12,746 bases of DNA. It comes from an uncultured Moraxellaceae bacterium. GTDB taxonomy: Bacteria; Pseudomonadota; Gammaproteobacteria; Pseudomonadales; Moraxellaceae. Positions 1-6,543 of the stretch are shown here, piece after piece. The notes beneath the pieces were generated by a model. It worked only from the letters and a program-made list of their open reading frames with translations, was not told the origin of the DNA and searched no databases. Every line of letters starts with the position of its first letter. The first letter of the stretch is position 1. The stretch spans positions 1 through 12,746 of the forward strand of contig CALFYA010000246.1 in NCBI GenBank assembly GCA_937952925.1, in the 5' to 3' direction. A program made the position numbers and the translations under genes.

Positions 1-373
1 ATCGGCGGATCATAGTGTGGTGCGTACGTCACTCGAAGCGTTTTTGGAGCAACTCGATGCCGACGAGGGTTATTTGCACTTGCTACTGCGTGAAGGCAAA
101 GTCGGCTCATCGGCGTTTAAACAAGCGATTGAGCGACAATTGGGCTTTTTTGAAGAAGAACTGCGTGAAGATTTGATTCGGCTAGAGCAAGCGCACGGTC
201 ATCAGTTGTTTGCACCCGAATTGGCCGCCAAAGCCATCACCCGTCTGGCCTTTGTGATGGGGAGCACGGCAATGGATCAAGATCCAACCACACGCCTACA
301 CACCCTTGAGCAAACCATTGTGATGGTGCAAATGATTATCCAAGGGGCACGGGTGATGGCTGTACCCGCATGA
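1..373 (+). CDS. FabR-like TetR-family regulator, C-terminal part (5' end outside window)
   Basis: The reading frame is open from base 2 to the TGA at 371-373, so the true start lies upstream; the ATG-like start at 17 is probably internal. The visible 124 or so residues are all alpha-helical. They resemble from memory the ligand-binding half of FabR, the repressor of unsaturated fatty acid synthesis: an RTS-x5-F segment, then LLLRE, then SAF(K/R)xAI-xR leading into a long helix. The DNA-binding helix-turn-helix is not in the window. FabR-type regulators sense the acyl-CoA/ACP pool and often sit by a fatty acid desaturase, so desaturase or electron-transfer genes could lie just upstream. The gene converges on the next tetR with only 4 bp between stop codons. 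The TetR assignment is fairly sure; the FabR subtype is less certain. Confidence 0.75.
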   Translation, partial: SADHSVVRTSLEAFLEQLDADEGYLHLLLREGKVGSSAFKQAIERQLGFFEEELREDLIRLEQAHGHQLFAPELAAKAITRLAFVMGSTAMDQDPTTRLHTLEQTIVMVQMIIQGARVMAVPA

Positions 374-377
374 TGTG

Positions 378-1013
378 TTAAGTCGATGGCTCTTGTTTGG
401 CCGCTTTGGCGCTCGCCAGCTCCGCGTTGACATAACTTAAGATCATCTTGGTCACGCCCTTGACCATATCATCAAAGCTGATATTGGGATTGGGCAAAAT
501 CAAATGACGCACCACCATAAAAATCCCACCATTAATACAGATGTAGCTGAGCGTGGGAATATTGGGCAGCATCAAATACTTTTGATTGTGCATCACATAG
601 CGCATCACCAGCTCCATCAGCGCAGATTCGACCTGATCGGCATAGCGGTCGTAGTCAAAATTGCCGGCATAACGGATGCATTTGAGATAACGCTGATCGT
701 TTTTTTGCAGCAACTCGGTAAAGCGATAAAATAACAAATGAATGGCTTCTTCTAAGGAGACCTGAACAATCTGGGGCATCAAATCACGCAACATCGACAA
801 CACTTCATCGGTGAAATATTGGCTCATGGCTTGATAGACGGATTCTTTATTTTCAAAATACTCATACAACGAACCCACGCTAATCCCTGCAATATCAGCA
901 ATATGACGTGTAGTTGTCCCTTCCATGCCACGTTCGGAAACACAGATAAAACCGGCTTCAATAATGGCCTCAACGGTGACTTTTGCTCGTTTTTGCTGAG
1001 GTTTACGCGCCAT
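378..1013 (-). CDS. TetR/AcrR-family transcriptional regulator
   Basis: This is a 211-residue protein of normal TetR length. A basic N-terminus (MARKPQQKRAK) leads into a typical TetR helix-turn-helix at about residues 34-53, with the signatures TTTRHIADIAGIS and GSLYEYFENK. The rest is a helical ligand-binding/dimerisation domain that I cannot assign to a ligand. The ATG at 1013 is chosen because the HTH lies at the usual distance from it; the Shine-Dalgarno upstream is weak. It is divergent from the diiron-protein gene with 174 bp between them, and a perfect inverted repeat lies 39-56 bp upstream of its start. Control of itself and of the divergent gene is therefore the simplest hypothesis. 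It differs from the FabR-like protein next door and is not a duplicate of it. Confidence 0.9.
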   Translation of the reverse strand: MARKPQQKRAKVTVEAIIEAGFICVSERGMEGTTTRHIADIAGISVGSLYEYFENKESVYQAMSQYFTDEVLSMLRDLMPQIVQVSLEEAIHLLFYRFTELLQKNDQRYLKCIRYAGNFDYDRYADQVESALMELVMRYVMHNQKYLMLPNIPTLSYICINGGIFMVVRHLILPNPNISFDDMVKGVTKMILSYVNAELASAKAAKQEPST

Positions 1014-1051
1014 AAAACACCCGAATTGAATCCGAACAGAAGGTCAGATTA

Positions 1052-1069
1052 CTGTGATGATATTCACAG
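1052..1069. promoter_or_regulatory. Perfect inverted repeat CTGTGA-N6-TCACAG, candidate TetR operator or CRP/Vfr site
   Basis: The arms CTGTGA (1052-1057) and TCACAG (1064-1069) are exact reverse complements around TGATAT. The core TGTGA-N6-TCACA equals the consensus half-sites of CRP/Vfr proteins. It lies in the divergent intergenic region, 39 bp from the tetR start and about 120 bp upstream of the diiron gene. It could equally be the operator of the neighbouring TetR protein; sequence alone does not decide. Confidence 0.55.
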
Positions 1070-1081
1070 GGGCGATCAATT

Positions 1082-1097
1082 GCATGAATGCTCATGC
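1082..1097. promoter_or_regulatory. Second inverted repeat GCATGA-N4-TCATGC in the divergent promoter region
   Basis: Six-base arms GCATGA (1082-1087) and TCATGC (1092-1097) are exact reverse complements separated by ATGC. It sits 12 bp beyond the CTGTGA repeat on the side of the diiron gene. It may be an operator for the adjacent TetR protein or a small hairpin in a leader transcript. I see no convincing sigma-70 promoter hexamer pair next to it. Confidence 0.35.
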
Positions 1098-1187
1098 CCA
1101 TTGAACGATTCAGCGATCAGCCAAGCACAATTCGCGCCAAGCTTCGCCATCAGCCCCATCCCTTGCAATCGCAAAAAGGAGTTTATC

Positions 1188-2123
1188 ATGGCTTCGATTG
1201 ATCTCGATAAAATGCTGGAGAAAGTCAAAAGTACCCAGTGGTCACTTGCCGATATTGACTGGGATGCCGCCGGTGCTGAGCTGATTACCCCCGAACAATG
1301 GCCGAAGCTCAAAGACTTTATGGCGGACTTGATGTGGATTGAGCATATTGGCGCACGCGCGTTTTCGGCCATGTCGAGAAATGCGCCCACCGATACCCTC
1401 CGGCAGATGTACGCACATTTTCATGCCGAAGAACAACGGCATGCCAATGCCGAAATGGCCTTGATGAAGCGCTGGGGCATGTTGCCCGAAGATGGCAGTA
1501 TCCCCGAACCCAACAAAAACTTGCGCATCACCATCGAATGGCTCGACACCTATGCCGATGAGATGCCGTTTTATGTGCTGGGTGCGGTGATTCCGATGCT
1601 CGAAATTGCTTTGGATGGTGCACTGTGTACCTTTTTGCTAGAAACCGTCAAAGATCCGGTCTGTCATCAAGCCTTTGATTTGATCAATGGCGATGAGGCA
1701 CGCCATTTGGGCGTGGGCTTTAGCGTGATGGAAGATCAGGGCTTGAATAAAAGCGTGATTGAACTGGGCAAAATGGCCGCACGCATCATGGATCCACGCT
1801 TGATGCTTGGCATCTTGGCGTATCTGCCACTGCTCAACAAAATGCGCGATAACGTGGTGAAGATGGGCTTGCCGGAGTCCAAACTCTATGCCGCCATGAA
1901 TAAATTCCAACGGATTGGTGGCCGCACCGCCGAAGGCCGCCGTAATCCGTGGTATCAGATCATCCGCTGGCAGGCGAGCATGGTGGTCGATCGTCGCAAG
2001 AAGTACTACCACGTTCCCGTCGATGCGATGGTACGCGCCACCGACAACATCCCCAACGACATGCTGCCTGAAGTCCCCAGCTGGGTCAAAGAACTGACCT
2101 ACGAGCCTCAAGCGATTCATTAA
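1188..2123 (+). CDS. Ferritin-like diiron carboxylate protein (oxygenase/oxidase-like)
   Basis: This 311-residue protein starts at the ATG at 1188, preceded by AAAAAGGAG (1173-1181) with good spacing. The frame is open further upstream, but that part overlaps the tetR gene and is rejected. Four ligand motifs match a four-helix diiron site: E52 in IEHIGARAF, E82-x-x-H85 in EEQRH, E139 in MLEIALDG, and E170-x-x-H173 in DEARH. The E-ExxH-E-ExxH order is that of ferritin-like oxygenases, desaturases and R2-like oxidases, so an O2-activating redox role in the cytoplasm is likely. The C-terminal 100 residues are basic and tryptophan-rich. The substrate is unknown; AurF-type N-oxygenase or another hydroxylase are possible. 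Divergence from a TetR regulator suggests inducible expression, and a flavin monooxygenase gene follows after a hairpin. Confidence 0.75.
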   Translation: MASIDLDKMLEKVKSTQWSLADIDWDAAGAELITPEQWPKLKDFMADLMWIEHIGARAFSAMSRNAPTDTLRQMYAHFHAEEQRHANAEMALMKRWGMLPEDGSIPEPNKNLRITIEWLDTYADEMPFYVLGAVIPMLEIALDGALCTFLLETVKDPVCHQAFDLINGDEARHLGVGFSVMEDQGLNKSVIELGKMAARIMDPRLMLGILAYLPLLNKMRDNVVKMGLPESKLYAAMNKFQRIGGRTAEGRRNPWYQIIRWQASMVVDRRKKYYHVPVDAMVRATDNIPNDMLPEVPSWVKELTYEPQAIH

Positions 2124-2136
2124 AAAATCCCCCACC

Positions 2137-2163
2137 TGCGCCGTTGGTCACACGGCGCATGTT
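2137..2163 (+). terminator. Hairpin after diiron-protein gene, probable intrinsic terminator
   Basis: A perfect 8-bp GC-rich stem, TGCGCCGT (2137-2144) and ACGGCGCA (2152-2159), encloses a 7-base loop and is followed by TGTTT. It begins 13 bp after the stop codon. The U-tract is short, so termination may be partial and some transcript may reach the monooxygenase gene. On the other strand the hairpin is followed, 12 bases later, by six T. Confidence 0.6.
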
Positions 2164-2190
2164 TGATCCGTATTGATTGAGTATCACCGT

Positions 2191-3824
2191 ATGAATCATC
2201 CTGAGTCTCACGATTCACCTGAGAATCTAAGCACTGCATCAGTCAACGACCGTGTTGATGATCAACAGTGGGGCGCGACACCTACGCCCAAACCCACACG
2301 ACGTAAAACCTCAAGTACTGGCAAAACGCCACGCAGCAAACGGCAACCTGTCAAGAATCACGATCCTATCGCGACAGTCAGCACCTTGATTATTGGTGCT
2401 GGCTTTGCCGGTCTCGGTACAGCCATCCGCTTAAAACAAGCAGGGATGACCGATGTGTTGATTTTGGAGCGAGCCGATCAGGTTAGGTTGGTGGGACGTG
2501 GCGCGACAATACCTATCCTGGTGCAGCCTGTGATATTCCCTCGCATTTGTATTCGTATTCGTTTGCACCAAATCCCAATTGGTCGCGCACCTTTTCGGGT
2601 AGCGCAGAAATTTTGCACTATATCCATCATCTGGTGGGTCATTTTGATTTGTTGCCGTTGATTCGTTTTGGGCAAAATGTCTCGGGGCTGGTGTTTGATC
2701 AGCAGCAATGTCTATGGCAGATCAGCACCACACAAGGCGTGCAGTATGCGGCACGGACAGTGGTGATGGCTGGGGGAGCGTTGTCCAATTTTACTTGGCC
2801 GAATATCGACGGGGTAACGCAATTTCAGGGCAAAAAAATCCATAGTGCCAATTGGGATCACAGCTACCCGATGGCTGGCAAACGGGTCGCGGTGATTGGC
2901 ACTGGTGCCAGTGCTGTGCAAATCATTCCCGAATTGGTCAAACACGCTGAGTTTGTCAAAGTCTTCCAGCGCACCCCTGCTTGGGTGGTACCACGTCCAG
3001 ACTTTGCCACGCCATCATGGCAAAAAGCGTTGTTTAGCAAGCTACCGATGGCGCAAACGGCGGTGCGCCAAGCATTGTACTGGACACATGAATCGATGGC
3101 GCTTGCGGTGATTTGGAAATCCCCCCTGACTCGCATCGCCGAAGGCTTGGCAACTGCGCATCTCAAACGCCAAGTCAAAGATCGTTGGTTGCGCCGCCAA
3201 CTCACCCCCGACTTTACCATTGGCTGTAAACGCGTGTTGGTGTCCAATGATTATTATCCAGCACTGCAACAACCCAACTGCAAGTTGATCAGATGGCCGA
3301 TGGTCAACATCACCGCCAATGGCGTGCAAACCATGGAAGGCGTTGAACATGTGGTGGATTGCATCGTGTTTGCGACGGGTTTTGAGGTGAGTAAAGCAGG
3401 TACTCCTTTTCCCATTACCGGTTTAGGTGGTCGGCAGTTGGCTGATGAATGGTCGTCGGGAGCCAAAGCTTACAAGAGCATCAATGTGTCGGGTTATCCC
3501 AATTTATTTTTTACCTTTGGCCCCAACTCAGGGCCCGGCCACAACTCGGCACTGGTCTACATGGAATCGCAGATTGACTATGCGGTGCGTGCGAGCCAGA
3601 CCATTATCCGCAAAAACCTTAAAGGGCTGGATGTGCGTGCCGATATCCAAGCGCAGTACAATCAAGCACTGCAAAAGCGCCTTGCCAAAACCAACTGGAA
3701 CTCTGGCTGCAAAAGTTGGTATCTGACCGCCGATGGCTTTAATGCCACCATGTACCCAGGTTTTGCCACGCAATACGCCAAACAAATGCAGGCGTTTGAG
3801 ATCAAACATTATCATGAGGTTTAA
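2191..3824 (+). pseudogene. Flavin-containing / Baeyer-Villiger-type monooxygenase, frameshifted
   Basis: Two overlapping frames make one FAD/NADPH monooxygenase. Frame 1 from ATG 2191 has a basic, low-complexity N-terminal extension (about 60 residues), then the FAD-binding GAGFAG (residues 69-74) and DVLILERADQV. At 2484 the frame breaks. Translation resumes at 2490 with GGTWRDNTYPGAACDIPSH, the expected next family block. Further on are FQGKKIHSANW (repaired residues 210-220), matching the FxGxxxHxxxW fingerprint of type I Baeyer-Villiger monooxygenases, and the NADPH-binding GTGASA (235-240). Removing one AGGTT copy gives 542 residues, a normal family length. As written, translation ends at about 2661 without the NADPH domain, so the gene should be inactive unless the shift is an assembly error. 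The enzyme would insert oxygen into ketones or hydroxylate lipophilic substrates; the substrate is unknown. The start is uncertain because no strong ribosome binding site is visible. Confidence 0.85.
2480..2489 (+). repeat. 5-bp tandem duplication AGGTT-AGGTT causing the frameshift
   Basis: AGGTT occurs at 2480-2484 and again at 2485-2489. Deleting either copy gives GAT CAG GTT GGT GGG ACG TGG, which joins ERADQV directly to the conserved GGTWRD motif. The lesion is therefore a clean 5-base tandem duplication and not scattered decay. Confidence 0.85.
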
Positions 3825-3838
3825 TTGATCAGAGTCGG

Positions 3839-3862
3839 CGCACGTTGCATCGACAACGTGCG
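3839..3862. terminator. Hairpin between convergent monooxygenase and acyl-CoA dehydrogenase genes
   Basis: A perfect 9-bp stem, CGCACGTTG (3839-3847) and CAACGTGCG (3854-3862), has a 6-base loop. It lies in the 52 bp between two convergent stop codons, so it can serve both strands. No clear U-tract follows on either strand, which makes it a weak or factor-assisted terminator candidate. Confidence 0.55.
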
Positions 3863-3876
3863 TCAATTCTCTAGAC

Positions 3877-5046
3877 TTAAAAACCCAACTGACGGCTTGC
3901 CAAATCCTTCATGATTTCTTCAGCGCCGCCACCGATCATATTGACCTTGACCTCACGATAGATCCGCTCCACGCGCGTGCCACGCATAAAGCCCATACCG
4001 CCAAGCGTCTGCACGCCAGCATCGGCGCAAAACTGCATGGTGCGCGTCGCCACGTTTTTGAGCATACAAATCTGCGCGACCAGCTCACTGCCCTGCTGAT
4101 CAGGCTGCCCCATTTTCCATGCGGTTTCTTCGAGCAGTGCACGCGTGGTATGCAGCTGAGTCGCGATATCAACCAGCTTGTGACGCACCACTTGATGATC
4201 CACCAAACGCTTACCAAAGGTTTTGCGATCTTGCGCCCACGCCAAGGTGTCTTGGTAGCAGGCCAAGGCAAAACCATAACAAGACGCGGCCAAAAAGAAG
4301 CGCTCCATGTTGAAGTTTTGCATGATCACCAAGAAGCCCATGTTTTCGGGGCCAATTAGGTTGCTGACCGGCACACGACACTGATCAAAATGCAAATGCG
4401 CGGTATCCGATGCCCACCAGCCCATTTTATCGAGTGGTGATTTGGTCAGTCCTGCGGTGTCGCCTTCAATCAGCAGCATCGAAATGCCATTGGCACCTTT
4501 GGCATCGGGGTCGGTACGCACGGCCACCGAGTAGTAGTCGGCACGAATACCAGAGGTGATAAAGGTTTTTTCGCCACTGACAATATAGTGATCGCCGTCG
4601 CGGATCGCTTTGGTTTTGAGTGCAGCGACATCCGAACCACCACCGGGTTCGGTAATCGCAAGGGCTGAGATTTTTTCACCCGACAAAATCGACGGCAACA
4701 CCCGCGCCTTCAGCTCATCTGAGCCAAAATTTTTGATCGGGGGTGAGCCAATGGTGTGCGACAACAGCGAGGCCAACACGCCACCCGACCCACATTGCGC
4801 CAATTCAACCGATGCCAGCAGGGTATAAAACGCATCGGTATCAGGCGTGCCTCCATACTGCTCAGGAAAGCCCAAACCGAGCAAACCCACATCCGCGGCT
4901 TTTTTATACAGTTCGCGCGGGAAGGTTTCGGCCTCATCCCATGCATTGACATACGGGGTGATTTCTTGTGCGGTAAATTTACGGATCGTATCGGCAAACG
5001 CGATATGGTCGGCACTGTAATACATCGGATTGGGCTTCATGCGCAT
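3877..5046 (-). CDS. Acyl-CoA dehydrogenase
   Basis: This is an FAD-dependent acyl-CoA dehydrogenase of normal length (389 residues from this start). It would catalyse alpha,beta-desaturation of an acyl-CoA, passing electrons to ETF. Family marks include ALAITEPGGGSDVAALKT in the middle beta-domain, GEKTFITSG, DRKTFGKRL, QTLGGMGFM and the terminal RIYREVKVNMIGGG. The C-terminal Y-E-G catalytic site of the MCAD/SCAD type is replaced by G-G-G. A glutamate in NMERFFLAA (residue 248, codon 4303-4305) sits where isovaleryl-CoA and long-chain dehydrogenases carry theirs. Three consecutive ATGs at 5052-5044 and one at 5040 follow AGGA (5055-5052). The third, at 5046, has plausible spacing, but 5040 or 5052 are possible; the frame also extends to a TTG at 5106. 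It lies 109 bp downstream of the same-strand AraC-family gene. The substrate may be branched or long-chain; this is an inference. Confidence 0.92.
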   Translation of the reverse strand: MRMKPNPMYYSADHIAFADTIRKFTAQEITPYVNAWDEAETFPRELYKKAADVGLLGLGFPEQYGGTPDTDAFYTLLASVELAQCGSGGVLASLLSHTIGSPPIKNFGSDELKARVLPSILSGEKISALAITEPGGGSDVAALKTKAIRDGDHYIVSGEKTFITSGIRADYYSVAVRTDPDAKGANGISMLLIEGDTAGLTKSPLDKMGWWASDTAHLHFDQCRVPVSNLIGPENMGFLVIMQNFNMERFFLAASCYGFALACYQDTLAWAQDRKTFGKRLVDHQVVRHKLVDIATQLHTTRALLEETAWKMGQPDQQGSELVAQICMLKNVATRTMQFCADAGVQTLGGMGFMRGTRVERIYREVKVNMIGGGAEEIMKDLASRQLGF

Positions 5047-5082
5047 CATCATCCTGAACAAAATCGCACCGATTCTGCCATG

Positions 5083-5127
5083 TTGCCAATGCGCATGACT
5101 TGCCAAAACTGCTCAATTCCTTGGCAA
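5083..5127. promoter_or_regulatory. Cluster of three TTGCCAA half-sites upstream of acyl-CoA dehydrogenase
   Basis: TTGCCAA occurs at 5083-5089 and 5100-5106 (direct repeat, 17 bp apart), and its reverse complement TTGGCAA is at 5121-5127. The last two form a 7-bp-arm inverted repeat with a 14-base spacer. All three lie within 82 bp upstream of the chosen start at 5046, in the gap after the regulator gene. They are candidate binding sites for the adjacent AraC-family protein or another regulator. Confidence 0.4.
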
Positions 5128-5137
5128 AAGCTACCAA

Positions 5138-5155
5138 ACCAAGCGCTTGCTTGGT
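5138..5155 (-). terminator. Hairpin directly after the AraC-family gene
   Basis: A perfect 7-bp inverted repeat, ACCAAGC (5138-5144) and GCTTGGT (5149-5155), has a 4-base loop and abuts the minus-strand stop codon at 5156-5158. Read on the minus strand it is followed by TTGGTAGCTTTT. It probably terminates or attenuates the regulator transcript before the acyl-CoA dehydrogenase gene. Confidence 0.5.
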
Positions 5156-6208
5156 CTAAGATTGTAAACTCCGCCATTCGCTGGGGGTTTGGCCGGTCAA
5201 ACGCTTAAACGCCCGCGCAAAACTGGTCGAATCCGAAAACCCCACTTGCTCGGCCACTTGCTGCACAGAGAAATTGGTGGTGGACAGCAGCCACTGCGCC
5301 CGTTCAAGTTGAGCTTCTTCAATCAACTGATGGATGGTCAGATCATCGACTTTGAGCTTACGGCTTAAAGTACGCTCGGACATGGCAAAATGACTGGCGA
5401 CCTGTGCGGCGTTGGGTCGGTGTGCCACACTGATCTCACGGCGCAGCCAAACCCGAATTTGCTGAGCGAGTCCTTGTTCTGCTTGCTGTTGCTGCAACTG
5501 CTGTTCGAGCTGCTGCACGATACTGGTATGGGTCAGCCGATTGGCGGTAAAAATCGGCATACGCAGCACGCGATTTTCAATCAAAAATTGATCAGCTTTG
5601 GCCGCAAACTGTACATCACCATGAAAATACGCCGCAAACTGGCGACGAAATTGAATCGGGCTGTCGTGGGCAAACAGCACTTGCATCGAAATATCGGGGC
5701 GTGAGGTGTGTGAGGATCGAATCGAACCATGCGCAAACTGCGCCATTTTGGCGACACTGCCGACAAAAATCTCGGTCAGGAGTCCACGCAGGGGTTCGGG
5801 CAGTGGGTGATGATGATGCAAGGTCAAACAGGCATGTTGATGGCCATCGAGTCGATGTACCTCAAACAACGACTGCAACAAACTGCTATAGCGGATCACA
5901 ATATCGAGTGCTTGACCCATGGTCTCAGCCGTCATACACGCCATGCCCACAAGGCCATGTGCTGTCAGGGGCAAATGGCGTAGCAACTGGATCGACACCG
6001 GCTCTCGATCAGAGCAATACGGCAACGCTGCCGACAACAGGGTTGAGAACTGGGCAATATTGAGATGAATGCCCAGTTGTAATGGATCGAGCTTGCACAG
6101 CCCCAATTGGCTATACAGCGAACCCACATCCTGCCCATGCGCTTGCAAAAATGACTCCGTCATTTCCAGATATTGCACCGAAAATGTCACCGTATCGACC
6201 AATGCCAT
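5156..6208 (-). CDS. AraC-family transcriptional regulator with Arabinose_bd-type N-terminal domain
   Basis: This is a 350-residue protein. Residues of about 15-205 resemble the PF12625 Arabinose_bd-type sensor domain of OruR/ArgR-like AraC regulators, with LGIHLN, HGLVGMACMTAETMGQAL and IRYSSLL. A glutamine-rich linker spans roughly 232-250. The C-terminal AraC DNA-binding domain follows: first helix-turn-helix about 267-287 (AAQVASHFAMSERTLSRKL), second about 315-336 (VQQVAEQVGFSDSTSFARAF), ending GQTPSEWR. The ATG at 6208 is preceded by GAGGTGA with short but workable spacing. The inducer is unknown; many of this subfamily respond to fatty or aromatic acids. It is divergent from the hydrolase gene and upstream of the acyl-CoA dehydrogenase gene, so it could control both. 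Confidence 0.93.
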   Translation of the reverse strand: MALVDTVTFSVQYLEMTESFLQAHGQDVGSLYSQLGLCKLDPLQLGIHLNIAQFSTLLSAALPYCSDREPVSIQLLRHLPLTAHGLVGMACMTAETMGQALDIVIRYSSLLQSLFEVHRLDGHQHACLTLHHHHPLPEPLRGLLTEIFVGSVAKMAQFAHGSIRSSHTSRPDISMQVLFAHDSPIQFRRQFAAYFHGDVQFAAKADQFLIENRVLRMPIFTANRLTHTSIVQQLEQQLQQQQAEQGLAQQIRVWLRREISVAHRPNAAQVASHFAMSERTLSRKLKVDDLTIHQLIEEAQLERAQWLLSTTNFSVQQVAEQVGFSDSTSFARAFKRLTGQTPSEWRSLQS

Positions 6209-6242
6209 TGTATCACCTCACATTGTGGTGCCTCATTTAAAC

Positions 6243-6322
6243 CGACTTTTTCAGCCAAGCATCCCGATCTTGTTGGACTGATATACTCACCTTTATCGTC
6301 AAAAATCGACTATTTCAGACAA
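6243..6322. promoter_or_regulatory. Pair of 16-bp direct repeats in the divergent AraC/hydrolase region
   Basis: CGACTTTTTCAGCCAA (6243-6258) and CGACTATTTCAGACAA (6307-6322) match at 14 of 16 positions in the same orientation, 64 bp apart start to start, about six helical turns. AraC-family regulators commonly bind direct repeats, and their own gene starts 34 bp away at 6208. A TATACT hexamer (6282-6287, plus strand) lies between the copies and could be a -10 element, but no good -35 is visible, as is usual for activator-dependent promoters. Confidence 0.5.
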
Positions 6323-6343
6323 AACGCAGCAAATTGAGCACAA

Positions 6344-6359
6344 AGGCCAATCATGGCCT
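6344..6359. promoter_or_regulatory. Short inverted repeat AGGCC-N6-GGCCT
   Basis: The 5-bp arms AGGCC (6344-6348) and GGCCT (6355-6359) are perfect around AATCAT. It lies 21 bp after the second direct repeat and upstream of the hydrolase genes. It may be an operator or chance; the arms are short. The rest of the 6209-6429 stretch shows no other gene or RNA that I can support. Confidence 0.25.
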
Positions 6360-6429
6360 GAAATCACATTGCACCCACAGCATGCCTTTCATCATTCTGA
6401 CAAAATCGTATGAATGTTGGAGCGCGATC

Positions 6430-6543
6430 ATGTCGCTGTTACCTGCCACCCAAGTCGTGACCTTGGTCAATCCGCTGATGGCAAATGAGCTCGACCCATT
6501 CAGCCAATTCGCCTGTATGTTGACTCAAGGATGTGCCGTATGA
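6430..6543 (+). CDS. Possible 37-residue leader ORF coupled to the alpha/beta hydrolase
   Basis: An ATG at 6430 has GGAG (6419-6422) 7 bases upstream, and the ORF ends in a TGA at 6541-6543 that overlaps the hydrolase ATG at 6540 as ATGA. This is the classical arrangement for translational coupling. The peptide begins MSLLPATQVVTLVN and shows no domain I recognise, no signal peptide and no clear membrane helix. An in-frame ATG at 6382 would lengthen it by 16 residues but has no better ribosome binding site. It could be a real small protein, a regulatory leader, the remnant of a lost upstream gene, or chance. No homologue is known to me. Confidence 0.35.
   Translation: MSLLPATQVVTLVNPLMANELDPFSQFACMLTQGCAV

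Noticed and set aside
819..1187. In-frame upstream extension of the diiron-protein frame
   Set aside because: It overlaps the tetR gene on the other strand, has no ribosome binding site, and the ATG at 1188 has a clear AAGGAG.
1638..2135. 165-codon minus-strand ORF antisense to the diiron protein
   Set aside because: A shadow of the coding strand: it is histidine/alanine-rich with no recognisable motif, while the opposite frame has conserved ligands.
4756..5208. 150-codon plus-strand ORF across the acyl-CoA dehydrogenase N-terminus
   Set aside because: It is antisense to a strongly conserved enzyme and lacks family features of its own.
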